From: Symmachiella macrocystis
GTDB lineage: Bacteria; Planctomycetota; Planctomycetia; Planctomycetales; Planctomycetaceae
NCBI RefSeq assembly: GCF_007860075.1
Contig: NZ_SJPP01000005.1
Span: 1-64,000 of the forward strand
Reading direction: 5' to 3'
Length of the DNA: 64,000 bases
The translations under genes were made by a program, and so were the position numbers. This document shows, one piece after another, positions 18,312 through 27,858 of the stretch. Below the pieces are notes generated by a model. It was not told the origin of the DNA and did not search any database. It was given only the letters and a program-made list of their open reading frames with translations. Position 1 is the first letter of the stretch, and each line of letters opens with the position of its first letter.

Positions 18312-20460
18312 TCCGTCGCGCGGTCCAAATATAGTGAGCAACTGAAGTGGAGCGAAGATAGCAAGTACGCCTTAAAACGTGTGCGAAAACTGTTGGCTGA
18401 AATGATAGCAGTGAGCGGTAGTCGCGATTGAATTCGGGTCGTTTTTTCACGCTGCGCTTATATGGATTTCGCAGGTGTCGCGAACGGGAGCAATTAAAGA
18501 ATCACGCAGCGCGTTCGTACCATTGGATCAGACTGCCGAGTCGTTCACGGCGGACGATGTCATCGAGAACGATGGTGTTGTTCTCCGGTGGCGGATCAGT
18601 GCATGAGGGCGATAAATGTCCACAGGCAGAGTGGGCTCGATCATCGTTGTAGTGGCGGACGTATTCACGGACAAGGTAGTTCAGATGCTGCTCGCCGAAG
18701 ACCAGAAAATTGTTCAGGCATTTCTGCTTGATGCTTTTGATGACTCGTTCGTATCTGGAATTCAGGTTCGGGCTCTGTACCGGCAGGACTTTGATCTTTA
18801 CACCTTCGGCTTTTAGTACATCGTCGGATTGTGCCGTGAATTTCGTGTCGCGATCGCGAATCAGGCAGGCTGGCTTTTCGTCGCGACCGGCCGTTTGCAT
18901 GAGAAAGTTGCGGGCCTGCTGTGTTACCCATGCGGAATCGGGGTGCGCCGTGGAGTTGCTGACGAAGATATCGCGGGTCTCGACATTGATGAAGACCAAC
19001 AGGAAATAGTTCACAAGCCCTCTTGGCGTGATGACATGTTTTGTGAAAAAGTCACAGGCCCAGAGGGTCTTGGCGTGGATCTTGATGAACTGCTCCCAAG
19101 AACCTTGAGACCGGTTGGGCGAGGTGTCGATCCCCTCCTCTTTGAGGATGTTGCGGACCGTTTGTCGGCAGATGCGGTTGATGCCGAGCCGCCGCAACTC
19201 GCCCAAGATGCGCGTGTAGCCGACGCCGGTTTCACGGGCGATCTTGCGGACCAGTTCGCGGAGTACTTATCGTTTTCGGGGTCGCCCCGGTTTGGCCGGC
19301 TTGTAGCCGCGTCGCTCTTTCCGGACCCAGCGATGGAATGTGATTGGCGTGACGATGCTGATCAACCGGTCGATGTCCTTGCCGAGCGGTTTGCCGAATT
19401 TGAGCAATCGGGCACGTTCCTCCGGTTTCGTGTGACTTTTGCCAGGGACGCGGGCGCGCAGAATTGCCAGCTCTTCCTTCAGATATAGGGCGTGCTTGGC
19501 CAGTCGGTGTTCAGTGGCGTTGGCAATGAGCAGCAACAGCGGGTGAAACAGCCGGGACATCCTGTGCCTGCCTGTGATTTCGATAACATGTTGTCGAGTT
19601 GGGAGATAGCATTGTTTTTGTACCCCGCTGGGATGCGTGTCGCAACGATTCGGCGCCGACAATCCACGGTTTCGAGCGGCGAAAAATCTCTCTTTGTCGC
19701 GGTTGCTGTTAACCAATGGGTTAAAGGTTTTGGCACTCCCCTCCGGTTAACACAAAGAGAGAGAAAACTGTTAACCAAAAATCTGGCGCGCGACATTTAA
19801 TTTTGTCGCCCAAAGGCAAACTCGCGTCGCCTGCCACTCCTCGCTCTCGCCGTAACGTACGTTCTTTACATGCCTTGCGGCGGTTAACAGCCCCGATGTC
19901 TCTTTGCACAAAGAGATATTTGGTTCGAAGAGGGTTTGGCACGGGGAGCTAATATTTCGGGAGCGAACTTTTGCTCCCATTTGGTTTACACGAAACGCCG
20001 TGGCGAGAGCTACGGCGTTTTTGCGTATATCCCTACGTAGTCAAAGGCTTTGGGGCACGCCCAGGTTTCTGGCAAAACTCTCTGGTTCGAAACGTTTGGA
20101 TTGGGGTCCGTTCCGGAAAGTGGGTTTCTGGATTGGACCCCGCTTGGAACTCTCGAACTCTCTGGTTTTGGTGGGCCGGATGGTTAACGGATTACCTGCA
20201 AAAAAGTCTCAGTAGAGGCGAGTTCGAAGAGGGTTGCTAATGGTGCCAGATGGGGACAACTTTCGAACTGAGTCCGTCGATTGTTGCACGCAACATAGCA
20301 TAGCGTTCGCGATCCTGGCTATCTCATTTGCCACCGCTGTGAGGGCTTGTTAGCACTTTGAATGTCGACATCGCTAACGGCACGATGATCGTACCAATGG
20401 TTGTCGGGTAGCGGATTGTGCCCTCCAATCGCATAAACCGAACGTATTCTGGGACTGACC
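18312..20460 (-). mobile_element. IS element copy 3 with long right-hand flank
   Basis: Contains the third transposase copy (broken), a left end with GCGCGGTCCAAA about 18316, the GTTAAC/CACAAAGAGAG structure at about 19687-19760 and TCTCTTTGCACAAAGAGA at about 19897-19914. Beyond these, a further stretch of about 450 bases (to about 20455) is shared with 32.74-33.0 kb and 36.32-36.71 kb. That right-hand part may belong to the original mobile unit or be an older element it landed beside. Confidence 0.6.
18502..19560 (-). pseudogene. DDE transposase (copy 3) interrupted by a nonsense codon
   Basis: The protein begins MSRLFHPLLL at 19560 and runs to KPGRPRKR, where a TAA appears. Copy 1 has CAA (Gln) at that place, so one C-to-T change explains it. 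The same frame continues after the stop through the whole catalytic core to IQWYERAA at 18502, with the acidic residues kept (ACDFF, IRDRDTKF, YERVIKSIKQ). The sequence is more diverged from copies 1 and 2 than they are from each other. Confidence 0.8.
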
Positions 20461-20597
20461 GCGTTTAATTGACTATAGGCTGTGGTTTGGTCATGATTAA
20501 GTCTCATTTGTCATTGCCACAGAGATGTGCGGATCGCCTCTCCGTTTTTTTGTCGATACGCCAATCTGACCGAATAACAATCACCTGGAGTGACGCC

Positions 20598-22328
20598 ATG
20601 ATGAGAGTCGTGAAAATAGGTATGTTTTGTTTGCTGCTTACTGTTAGCAACGGAGTGGTTACAGCTCAATCGCAAGTAGGCAAGATCATCCAAGACGCAG
20701 AATACTACATTCTCGAAGCCCAGAATGGCCAGCGGTGGGCAGCGGAGGATAAATTACTTGACGAGAAACTTGCCACGCTGCGAAAGAAGCATGGCCAGCC
20801 GCCAAACATCGTTTACATCCTGTGGGACGACATGACATTTGGAGCGGTTGGCTTTCCCGCCCTACAGAAAAACTTTGGATTCACAACACCGAATCTCAAC
20901 CGGATGGCGAGAGAAGGCATCAACTTCACACGGATGTACTCAGAACCATCATGCACACCCACGCGAGTCGCTTTTCTGACCGGTCGACACCCAGTTCGGC
21001 ATGGAATGGGCGAGGTCGGTATGCCGCACGAAATGGCTGGTTTGCGTGCTGATGAGGTCACCATCGCCGAGGTTCTGTCCAAGGAAGGCTATGCCACTGC
21101 ACATTTCGGAAAAGGACACCTGGGAGACATTGAGGAGAGCTACCCGCATAACCAAGGATTTGACGAAACGCTGTTCACTCCAATGAATCAAATCATCTCG
21201 CAGTGGAATAGGACAGGTGACGCCGTCGGGGCCGCTCGCGGCTTTTCCCCAGAAAACTACCCAGCCGACCCTTACCGACTCGACAATCCCGGTCTGATTC
21301 CGACGGGGCTTGTGATGGCAATCGAAGGGCGCAAGGGCGAGCAAGGAAAGGAATGGGAGACTCCGACTAACGAGTCGTACAGAAAAATGGATCCCGAGTG
21401 CGAAAAGCGGACCGTTGACTTCATCCGCAAAAACGCAAAGGCAGGTAAGCCGTTCTTTGTCGAGTATTGGCCAAATCTTCTGAACCTCATTAAGACCTAT
21501 CCGAAGAAGAGCACGCAGGCGGGAACAATGGTTTCCGAAGAAATGCAGTATCTGGATGCATTTGTCGGCGATCTCATGCAAGAACTTAAAAGGCTTGGTA
21601 TCGCAGAGAATACGCTTGTGGTCGCGATGGCCGATAATGGACCTATGGTTCATAGCCCACCACCGCAGTTCGGCATGCTCAGCTTGATGTACCGTGGTGG
21701 AAAAGGCGATTTCACCGAGGGGGGAGTTCGCGTGCCTGCGTTTGCATCTTGGCCAGGCATGATCGAACCGGGGCAGACCGTTGCCGACATCGTCCACGTC
21801 ACCGACCTCTATACGACCTTCGCCCGCTTGGCTGGTGCGACAAAACATATCCCCGGAGACCGCGTGATCGACGGGATTGACCAAACGGCTCTCTTGCTGA
21901 ATGGCGACACCCACAGTCGACGCGACTACGTCTTCATCTATGCCGGTCACACGCTCGGGGCGACCGTGAAGGGACGCTACAAGCGTCACTGGCTTGGCAG
22001 CAGCGAGGGCGCATCGTCCGGTTTGCCCGAGGCGTACTACGATCTCTACGTCGATACCCGCGAAGACAACCCGATGCTCATACCACTGATTCACACGCAG
22101 GGTCAGTTCAATCGCATGCGTGCCCGGCACGAGCTGATGAAAAAGAAGTATCCCGATAAGAAAAAGGCTTACGGGATTCCGTATACCGGACTTTCCAATG
22201 CACGACCGGAAACAAAGGCGATTGCTGACCACATCAGACGTAACATCAAGAACATGCCCTTCGACGTGAAGGAATACCTTGAGTTCGAGATTCCAGGTTC
22301 CAAAGCCGACCCCGATTTTGGAAAGTAG
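20598..22328 (+). CDS. Secreted sulfatase (type I, formylglycine motif CTPTR)
   Basis: A 576-residue enzyme of the alkaline-phosphatase/sulfatase fold that cleaves sulfate esters. I choose the ATG at 20598: it follows CTGGAG and begins a signal peptide (MMRVVKIGMFCLLLTVSNGV) cut near residue 23; the frame is open further upstream but without a signal. Metal-binding Asp77-Asp78 and the C-x-P-x-R motif with Cys119 (CTPTR) are present; this Cys should be oxidised to formylglycine by a maturase, which is not in the window. ADNGPM carries the later metal site. Close in layout to the sulfatase at 29.0-30.7 kb. Confidence 0.9.
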   Translation: MMRVVKIGMFCLLLTVSNGVVTAQSQVGKIIQDAEYYILEAQNGQRWAAEDKLLDEKLATLRKKHGQPPNIVYILWDDMTFGAVGFPALQKNFGFTTPNLNRMAREGINFTRMYSEPSCTPTRVAFLTGRHPVRHGMGEVGMPHEMAGLRADEVTIAEVLSKEGYATAHFGKGHLGDIEESYPHNQGFDETLFTPMNQIISQWNRTGDAVGAARGFSPENYPADPYRLDNPGLIPTGLVMAIEGRKGEQGKEWETPTNESYRKMDPECEKRTVDFIRKNAKAGKPFFVEYWPNLLNLIKTYPKKSTQAGTMVSEEMQYLDAFVGDLMQELKRLGIAENTLVVAMADNGPMVHSPPPQFGMLSLMYRGGKGDFTEGGVRVPAFASWPGMIEPGQTVADIVHVTDLYTTFARLAGATKHIPGDRVIDGIDQTALLLNGDTHSRRDYVFIYAGHTLGATVKGRYKRHWLGSSEGASSGLPEAYYDLYVDTREDNPMLIPLIHTQGQFNRMRARHELMKKKYPDKKKAYGIPYTGLSNARPETKAIADHIRRNIKNMPFDVKEYLEFEIPGSKADPDFGK

Positions 22329-22351
22329 AAATCGCTGACGTTTGCGTCATC

Positions 22352-22383
22352 TCGCCCCGTCGGTCACGCGATCGGTGGGGCGA
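22352..22383 (+). terminator. Hairpin after the sulfatase gene
   Basis: TCGCCCCGTCGGTC pairs with GATCGGTGGGGCGA (some G-T pairs) about 24 bases after the stop codon and is followed by the T-rich ATTTCGTTGATT. It is a plausible factor-independent terminator. Confidence 0.55.
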
Positions 22384-22411
22384 TTTCGTTGATTCGTCTC
22401 ATCAACCCGTT

Positions 22412-22500
22412 CGACATGAGACATCCCGTAATACCACCGTATTGCCACAAAACGTTGCCGGTTAGGTTTTTGACACTTGCCGACTTTCGAACGTTTTACG
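22412..22500 (+). repeat. Dispersed repeat containing TTGACA (copy A)
   Basis: This stretch resembles 25972-26060 over about 85 bases. Shared parts include GAGAC-x-x-x-CCGTAA, CCGTATTG, GTTTTTGACAC and a following TTCGAA. The TTTTTGACA core looks like a -35 element, but no convincing -10 box follows in both copies. Confidence 0.45.
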
Positions 22501-22776
22501 ACAGTGCACTGTCGGATTTTACAGAACGAGTCACTTGAAGACGGTCCAATACCGAACTTTGTTAAGGCCGATCGTCTGCTAGACGGATCTGAGATAAGTT
22601 TCTGCTGAATGTGAGGCACTCCGCAGAAATTCATTGGCCGAATAATCTGCACGATCGCATCTCTTTCGCTTGTAACTTAATCAATGGTGGATTTGATCAA
22701 GATGGTAGCAGAACATTTCCGATGCGCACGGAAGGCCTTGCTCGGGCTTGATTCCGTTTATGGAGGAACTTGCCCA

Positions 22777-24060
22777 ATGCGGTCCCTATCGGTGTTTTTT
22801 GTCGTTTTCTCATTTCTCTGTGCTCCCCAATTCGGCTACGCGCAGGAATTGAATGAGCAATATCTTGAAACCTGTGATTGCTGCGATACCTTGCTGTGTC
22901 GTGACAAACTCACGGGCAACTGGTTTGGTCACCGCACATCTCTAGCGCAGCAAGGGATCGTTGTCGAGTCGGCTCTGACACAGTTTTACCAAGGTGTAGC
23001 GAGCGGCGGTGCTGAACAAAAATTTCGATATGGAGATAAACTAGATCTTTTCATCCTCGGCGACACGGGGCGGATGGGGCTGTGGCGAGGTGGAAAGATA
23101 AAGATCCACGCCGTTGACTGGCAGTTCGGTCAGAATGTCATCGGGGATGCCGCAGGCTTGGCCCCTGTCAACGCGAATCTGGTCTCACCGCTTCCGGAAC
23201 CATCATTTGCGCTAACACACTTGCTCTATGAACATGAACTTGGAGGCGGCTTTACCGCAGTCGTGGGTAGGAATAACACACTCGACTTTTGGGAAACGCT
23301 ATACCCTGACTACGGTCGCGGAGTTGACGGTTTCATGAACATGTCGATTCCGATGCCAATGAACGCGACTCCCAGCATGCCATTTATTTCAAATATTGCC
23401 GCGATCATGAAGGCAGGTGAACGCGGATTGCAAGCTGCGTTTGTCGTGATGGAAAGCCAGGAATCTCCGACAACAGTCGGTCTCGATTTCCCGAATGGCG
23501 TGACGTTGGTGGGGCTCGCAAGAAACAATACCAACTTTGGAGGTTTGCGAGGGTCGCACACCATACTAGGGACATACGCCACTGGCGAGTACACGTCATT
23601 TGACACCTCCGATTGGGTCATCGTTCCACCTGGAGGCGTGACACCGACTCAGCAAACTGGTTCTTGGATGCTGCAATACCTAGCCGAACAGAGGATATGG
23701 GCCGACCCCTGCAACGATCGACGGTATACGAAATTGTTTGGTCGAGTAGGCGTATCCGATGAGGATACTTCACCATTCGGAGTAACAGCATCAGTCTCGA
23801 TAGAAGCATTCGGCGCGATGGACAATCGGCCTAACGACCGCATGGGCATGGGCTACTTCTATAGCGGGCTCAACAGCGACTTCAAGAGTCTGTTTGTTTT
23901 TGCGAATCCGCTAGAAGATGTGCATGGTGGCGAAGTCTATTACAACGCGGAAATTACACCTTGGTTCCATTTAACTGGGGACCTGCAAGTGGTCAACCCC
24001 GGGCCCCAGGCATTAGATACGGCGGTTGTTATTGGCCTGCGGGGAAAGATTGACTTCTAG
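22777..24060 (+). CDS. OprB-like carbohydrate-selective porin
   Basis: A 427-residue outer-membrane porin of the OprB type that would let sugars cross the outer membrane. I use the ATG at 22777, preceded by TGGAGGAAC and starting a signal peptide (MRSLSVFFVVFSFLCAPQFG), not the ATG 31 codons earlier. The start of the mature part, with LTGNWFGHRTSLAQQGIVVE, is the usual OprB opening, and the body alternates short aromatic-rich strands, ending in VVIGLRGKIDF with a C-terminal Phe. A CDCCDTLLC cysteine cluster near the N-terminus is unusual. Its place beside sulfatases suggests uptake of the products. Confidence 0.82.
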   Translation: MRSLSVFFVVFSFLCAPQFGYAQELNEQYLETCDCCDTLLCRDKLTGNWFGHRTSLAQQGIVVESALTQFYQGVASGGAEQKFRYGDKLDLFILGDTGRMGLWRGGKIKIHAVDWQFGQNVIGDAAGLAPVNANLVSPLPEPSFALTHLLYEHELGGGFTAVVGRNNTLDFWETLYPDYGRGVDGFMNMSIPMPMNATPSMPFISNIAAIMKAGERGLQAAFVVMESQESPTTVGLDFPNGVTLVGLARNNTNFGGLRGSHTILGTYATGEYTSFDTSDWVIVPPGGVTPTQQTGSWMLQYLAEQRIWADPCNDRRYTKLFGRVGVSDEDTSPFGVTASVSIEAFGAMDNRPNDRMGMGYFYSGLNSDFKSLFVFANPLEDVHGGEVYYNAEITPWFHLTGDLQVVNPGPQALDTAVVIGLRGKIDF

Positions 24061-24126
24061 TCGATTATTGAAATACAAAGAGCTTGAGAGATGGCCCACA
24101 TCGTGGTCGCACGACTCTTGCTTCAT

Positions 24127-25767
24127 TTACTTGCCGCCACCCGAAGACAAATCAAGGACGCCGTTCTCTTTCTTGTACTGTTCCCAGCGGGCTACAAGTT
24201 CCATGAGTTTTTGCGGGTATTTTTTGCCTAAGTCATTCAGCTCGCCCGGATCTTGCTTCAGGTCAAATAACTCCCACTCACTCGTACCATGTGGTGTTGG
24301 CATCCAGAGAACTTTCCAGCGGCCCGCAAAGAAGGCTTTCATTCCAAACAGCTCGTATCCGACCTCACGAACGTCCGGACCCGTATCTAATTCGCGACCT
24401 TCGAGCAGTGGCAGCATGGAAGTTCCTTGGATGGGTTGTACCAAACGCCCCGCGAACTGCGTCGCCGGTTGTTTGATATTGGCCGCGTCAAGAATCGTCG
24501 GCATGATATCCCTAATGTGCAAGAACGACTGGTTGATGCTGCCGGCGTTTGCCATTTTGCCGGGCAGTTTCACCAGTAGTGGAGATCGAATGCCACCTTC
24601 CGCGGTGAAGCCCTTGAACATACGGCCTGGCGACATGCTTGCCTGAGCCCAGCCTGGGCCCATGTCGATGAGCGAGTTCTTCAAACCGCGGTTTTCGAGA
24701 CGATTGTCGAACCTATTCATGTATTCACTCGTCTGACCAGGATAAGTCGCTAGCGAAGATCCGTTGGCACCATTATCTGAGAAGAAGATGATGAGCGTAT
24801 TCTCATATTGGCCCACCGATTTCAGTTGATCAATAACGCGATTGATCTGCCCATCCATGTAATCGACCATGGCGGCGTAGACCTCCATGTCGCGGGCTGC
24901 CAACGCCCGTTCATCCTCCGGCAACTCTTCCCACGCCTTCACTGTGGGTAAGCGAGGGAAAGGTCTGGCATCCTTGTTAATGACGCCGAGCTCTTTCAAC
25001 TTTTGCAGACGCTTCTCACGCAAGGTGTCCCACCCGCCGTCGTATGTTCCCTTGTATTTGTCGATGTACTTCTGTGGAGCGTGCAGCGGGTCGTGCGGAG
25101 CGGTATACGACAGGTAAGCAAAGAAAGGTTTGTCGCTGTCCTGATCCCTCTTGATCCACTCGATAAGGTTGTCGGTGTAGTTCTTGGTCGAGTAGAAATC
25201 TTCCGGCAGCGACTTCACTTCTTTGCCATTACGGCTGTACTTCACCGGCACAGTTGGCGTTACCCATTGACCGTCGCTCCAATGACTTCCACCTCCGCCA
25301 ACGAGCACAAAGGTCTCGTCAAAGCCTCTTGCGTGCGGGATGGTTGATTCATCCTCACCAAGATGCCACTTGCCAACCATATACGTGCGGTAGCCGTTTG
25401 CCTTGAGTACCTCGGGCAACGCAGCGACGCGATGGTTCAAGTAACCTTCATAGCCAGGCTTACCTTTGGCTTGCTCTGTCAACAGTTCGCTCATTGTGCC
25501 CAAGCCCGCACGATGGTTGTCCATCCCAGACAAGAGAATCGAACGTGAAGGTGAACAACTCGCCAGCACATGATAGTTGGTCAACTGAAGGCCTTGTTTC
25601 GCCAACGCATCAAGGGTAGGTGTTGCGATCTCACCACCAAATGGTCCGATGTCCGAGTAACCCATGTCGTCGGCGACGATTAGCAGCACGTTTGGAGGGG
25701 AATCCTGTGCAACACTTGATGACACTAGCGCAAACAACAAAGGCGTAATCAACAAGTGCTTAATCAT
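24127..25767 (-). CDS. Arylsulfatase, secreted (CSPSR motif)
   Basis: A 546-residue sulfatase. The ATG at 25767 follows GGAGG by seven bases and opens a signal peptide (MIKHLLITPLLFALVSSSVA, cut after residue 20). The frame extends further upstream without a signal, so I reject the longer start. Asp33-Asp34 bind the metal; Cys71 in CSPSR is the formylglycine site; GKWHLG and the later FSDNGAN segment complete the active site. It resembles the arylsulfatase A/AtsA group more than the sulfatase at 20.6 kb. Convergent with the porin gene. Confidence 0.9.
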   Translation of the reverse strand: MIKHLLITPLLFALVSSSVAQDSPPNVLLIVADDMGYSDIGPFGGEIATPTLDALAKQGLQLTNYHVLASCSPSRSILLSGMDNHRAGLGTMSELLTEQAKGKPGYEGYLNHRVAALPEVLKANGYRTYMVGKWHLGEDESTIPHARGFDETFVLVGGGGSHWSDGQWVTPTVPVKYSRNGKEVKSLPEDFYSTKNYTDNLIEWIKRDQDSDKPFFAYLSYTAPHDPLHAPQKYIDKYKGTYDGGWDTLREKRLQKLKELGVINKDARPFPRLPTVKAWEELPEDERALAARDMEVYAAMVDYMDGQINRVIDQLKSVGQYENTLIIFFSDNGANGSSLATYPGQTSEYMNRFDNRLENRGLKNSLIDMGPGWAQASMSPGRMFKGFTAEGGIRSPLLVKLPGKMANAGSINQSFLHIRDIMPTILDAANIKQPATQFAGRLVQPIQGTSMLPLLEGRELDTGPDVREVGYELFGMKAFFAGRWKVLWMPTPHGTSEWELFDLKQDPGELNDLGKKYPQKLMELVARWEQYKKENGVLDLSSGGGK

Positions 25768-25971
25768 CAATTTACCTCCACAATATCCTGCAGAAAGTAG
25801 CCACCGTCGATATTTATTTCTATTCGTGCCGTACATATGATTACAGTTTAACCAGCCTAAAACAGTGACCTCCCCCCCCGAACGGATATCACCAGCTCCC
25901 GCAGTTTCATGTTGCCGCAATGCTATTTCAAGCTTAGAGCCGATTGTCTCAAATATCCGTTGAACGATCTT

Positions 25972-26060
25972 TGGCACGAGACGCGCCGTAAAACGACCGT
26001 ATTGTCAAACAACATTGCCGTCATGGTTTTTGACACTCACCGATATTCGAAGGTTTCCTG
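25972..26060 (+). repeat. Dispersed repeat containing TTGACA (copy B)
   Basis: Second copy of the stretch described at 22412-22500, in the same orientation, within the 330-base gap between two minus-strand sulfatase genes. The gap otherwise shows no gene and presumably holds the promoter of the downstream sulfatase. Confidence 0.45.
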
Positions 26061-26097
26061 ACTTGACCAACGGCTGCGATGATTCCGTACTGCCGGT

Positions 26098-27771
26098 TCA
26101 CTTCCGAGGGGGCTTTGCATAGAGAATTGGCTTGCTCGGCGGCACTACACCGTTCACCGATGCGTAGGTGCGCCACTGAGCAGCAAGTTTATTCAGTCGA
26201 TTGGGCTGCCTGTCGGCAAGGTCCGTAGTTTCACCAGGGTCGACCAACAAATCGTAAAGCTGCCATTTGCCAGTGCCATACGGTGGTGGAAGTTTGAGAA
26301 TTTTCCAATTCCCCTGTCGATAAGATCGGATGCCAAATAACTCACCGCCAAACCCTCGTTCATCAAACGTGGCTCGGTCTCCACTTCGCATCAGAGCCAA
26401 TAATGATTTCCCTTGCATGGGGATGGCTTTCCTATCGATTTTCGCACCTCCGGCAATTTCGAGAAGCGTTGGCATAATGTCCATTACATGAACTGGAGCA
26501 GTATTGAGTCCAGTCGGTTTCTTCCACACTGAGGGGAGTTTGGCAATCAAAGGGCTCAACACCCCGCCTTGTGACTGGTATCCTTTCATCAGACGAAAGG
26601 GAGCTGCCAGGCCATAAGCCCAGCCTGCGCCAAGATCGACGCTCGAACCTGATAGGCCGCGATTGTCGAAGTCGTTCTTGAATCCTTTGACGAAATCGGC
26701 CCCGGCACCATCAATTTTCAAGTAATCGGCAATTGTGGTCTTGCTCGGTCCGTTATCCGACATGACAAGGATCAACGTGTTATCGTATTCCTCCAGCGTC
26801 TTGAGTCGGGCCACAAGACGCCCCACATTGTGATCGATGCGATCAATCATGCCAGCGTAAATTGCCATGTCCCTGGCGGCGAGTTTCTTCGCCGAATCAC
26901 TAAGACTGTCCCAAGACGGAATCCAGTCCGGTCTCGGTTGCGGCTTGACGGATTTGCCGATCAATCCCCTGGACTTCAGGCTCTTGAGGCGACGCCGTTG
27001 CTGTGCGTCCCACCCATCCAAATATTTGTCTTCGTATTTCTTAATCGACTCAGCGGGGGCATGAAGTGGATTGTGGGGAGCGGTGAAGGATAAGAAAGCA
27101 AAGAACGGCTGATCGGGGTTCTTGCGGCGCTCAATGTAATGGATGATTCTGCCGGTGTAGTAGTCTGTTGAATAGAATCCTTTGGGGAGTCGTTTGATGG
27201 TTGTGCCATTTTCAACATAAACACTCGGCTTTGATGGAAACAGAGGTGCGTTGTCTTCCCAATGACTGGCGCCGCCGTTCAGCAGAGCGAAACAATCATC
27301 AAAGCCCCTCGCGGAGGGCCAGGTGCCAGAATCACGGCTGCCCAGATGCCACTTTCCCGCCATCATGGTGCGATACCCGGCAGTACGTAGGGCCTCGGGC
27401 AGCGTAACAACGCGATTATTCAGGTAACCCTCGTAGCCGGGCTTGCCCCGTTGGTTTTCTGCCGCCGCGCCGTGCGTGCCAAGGCCCGTGCGGTGATGAT
27501 CCATCCCCGTGAGCAGCGAAGCCCGCGTTGACGAACAGTTCGGCGTGACATGAAACTGCGTGAATTGCACGCCGCCTTTTGCCAGGCTGTCAATATGAGG
27601 AGTATCGATCTCGCTTCCGAAGACACCAAGGTCGCTATAGCCTGCGTCGTCCAAGACGATAAGTACGAGATTCGGATTCTTGTCAGCACGAGCATGTTGG
27701 TTCGTTGCGACAATAAGACAGAGCGCCATCAGAAAAACAATAAAACTCCGCAGAGGCAGAATGTTTTCCAT
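26098..27771 (-). CDS. Secreted sulfatase with unusual CSSTR motif
   Basis: A 557-residue sulfatase-fold protein. The ATG at 27771 gives a signal peptide (MENILPLRSFIVFLMALCLI) ending near HARA; the frame is open to an ATG at 27852, only six bases from the preceding gene, so a longer coupled start is possible. Asp41-Asp42 (VLDDAGYSD), GKWHLG and MSDNGPS are present. The modification motif reads C-S-S-T-R (Cys79), with Ser where Pro or Ala is usual, so formylglycine formation is uncertain. Similar in length and order to the sulfatase at 24.1-25.8 kb. Confidence 0.88.
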   Translation of the reverse strand: MENILPLRSFIVFLMALCLIVATNQHARADKNPNLVLIVLDDAGYSDLGVFGSEIDTPHIDSLAKGGVQFTQFHVTPNCSSTRASLLTGMDHHRTGLGTHGAAAENQRGKPGYEGYLNNRVVTLPEALRTAGYRTMMAGKWHLGSRDSGTWPSARGFDDCFALLNGGASHWEDNAPLFPSKPSVYVENGTTIKRLPKGFYSTDYYTGRIIHYIERRKNPDQPFFAFLSFTAPHNPLHAPAESIKKYEDKYLDGWDAQQRRRLKSLKSRGLIGKSVKPQPRPDWIPSWDSLSDSAKKLAARDMAIYAGMIDRIDHNVGRLVARLKTLEEYDNTLILVMSDNGPSKTTIADYLKIDGAGADFVKGFKNDFDNRGLSGSSVDLGAGWAYGLAAPFRLMKGYQSQGGVLSPLIAKLPSVWKKPTGLNTAPVHVMDIMPTLLEIAGGAKIDRKAIPMQGKSLLALMRSGDRATFDERGFGGELFGIRSYRQGNWKILKLPPPYGTGKWQLYDLLVDPGETTDLADRQPNRLNKLAAQWRTYASVNGVVPPSKPILYAKPPRK

Positions 27772-27858
27772 ATCGAACACTTCGGTTGGATGTGCAAAGT
27801 CAATTCGGAATCCTACGCGGGTTGTGAAGGGGCGCATTATCGATTTCAACATGGTGTC

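Noticed and set aside
20949-22232. 427-codon minus-strand frame
   Set aside because: Antisense to a sulfatase with signal peptide and all motifs; it has no domain of its own.
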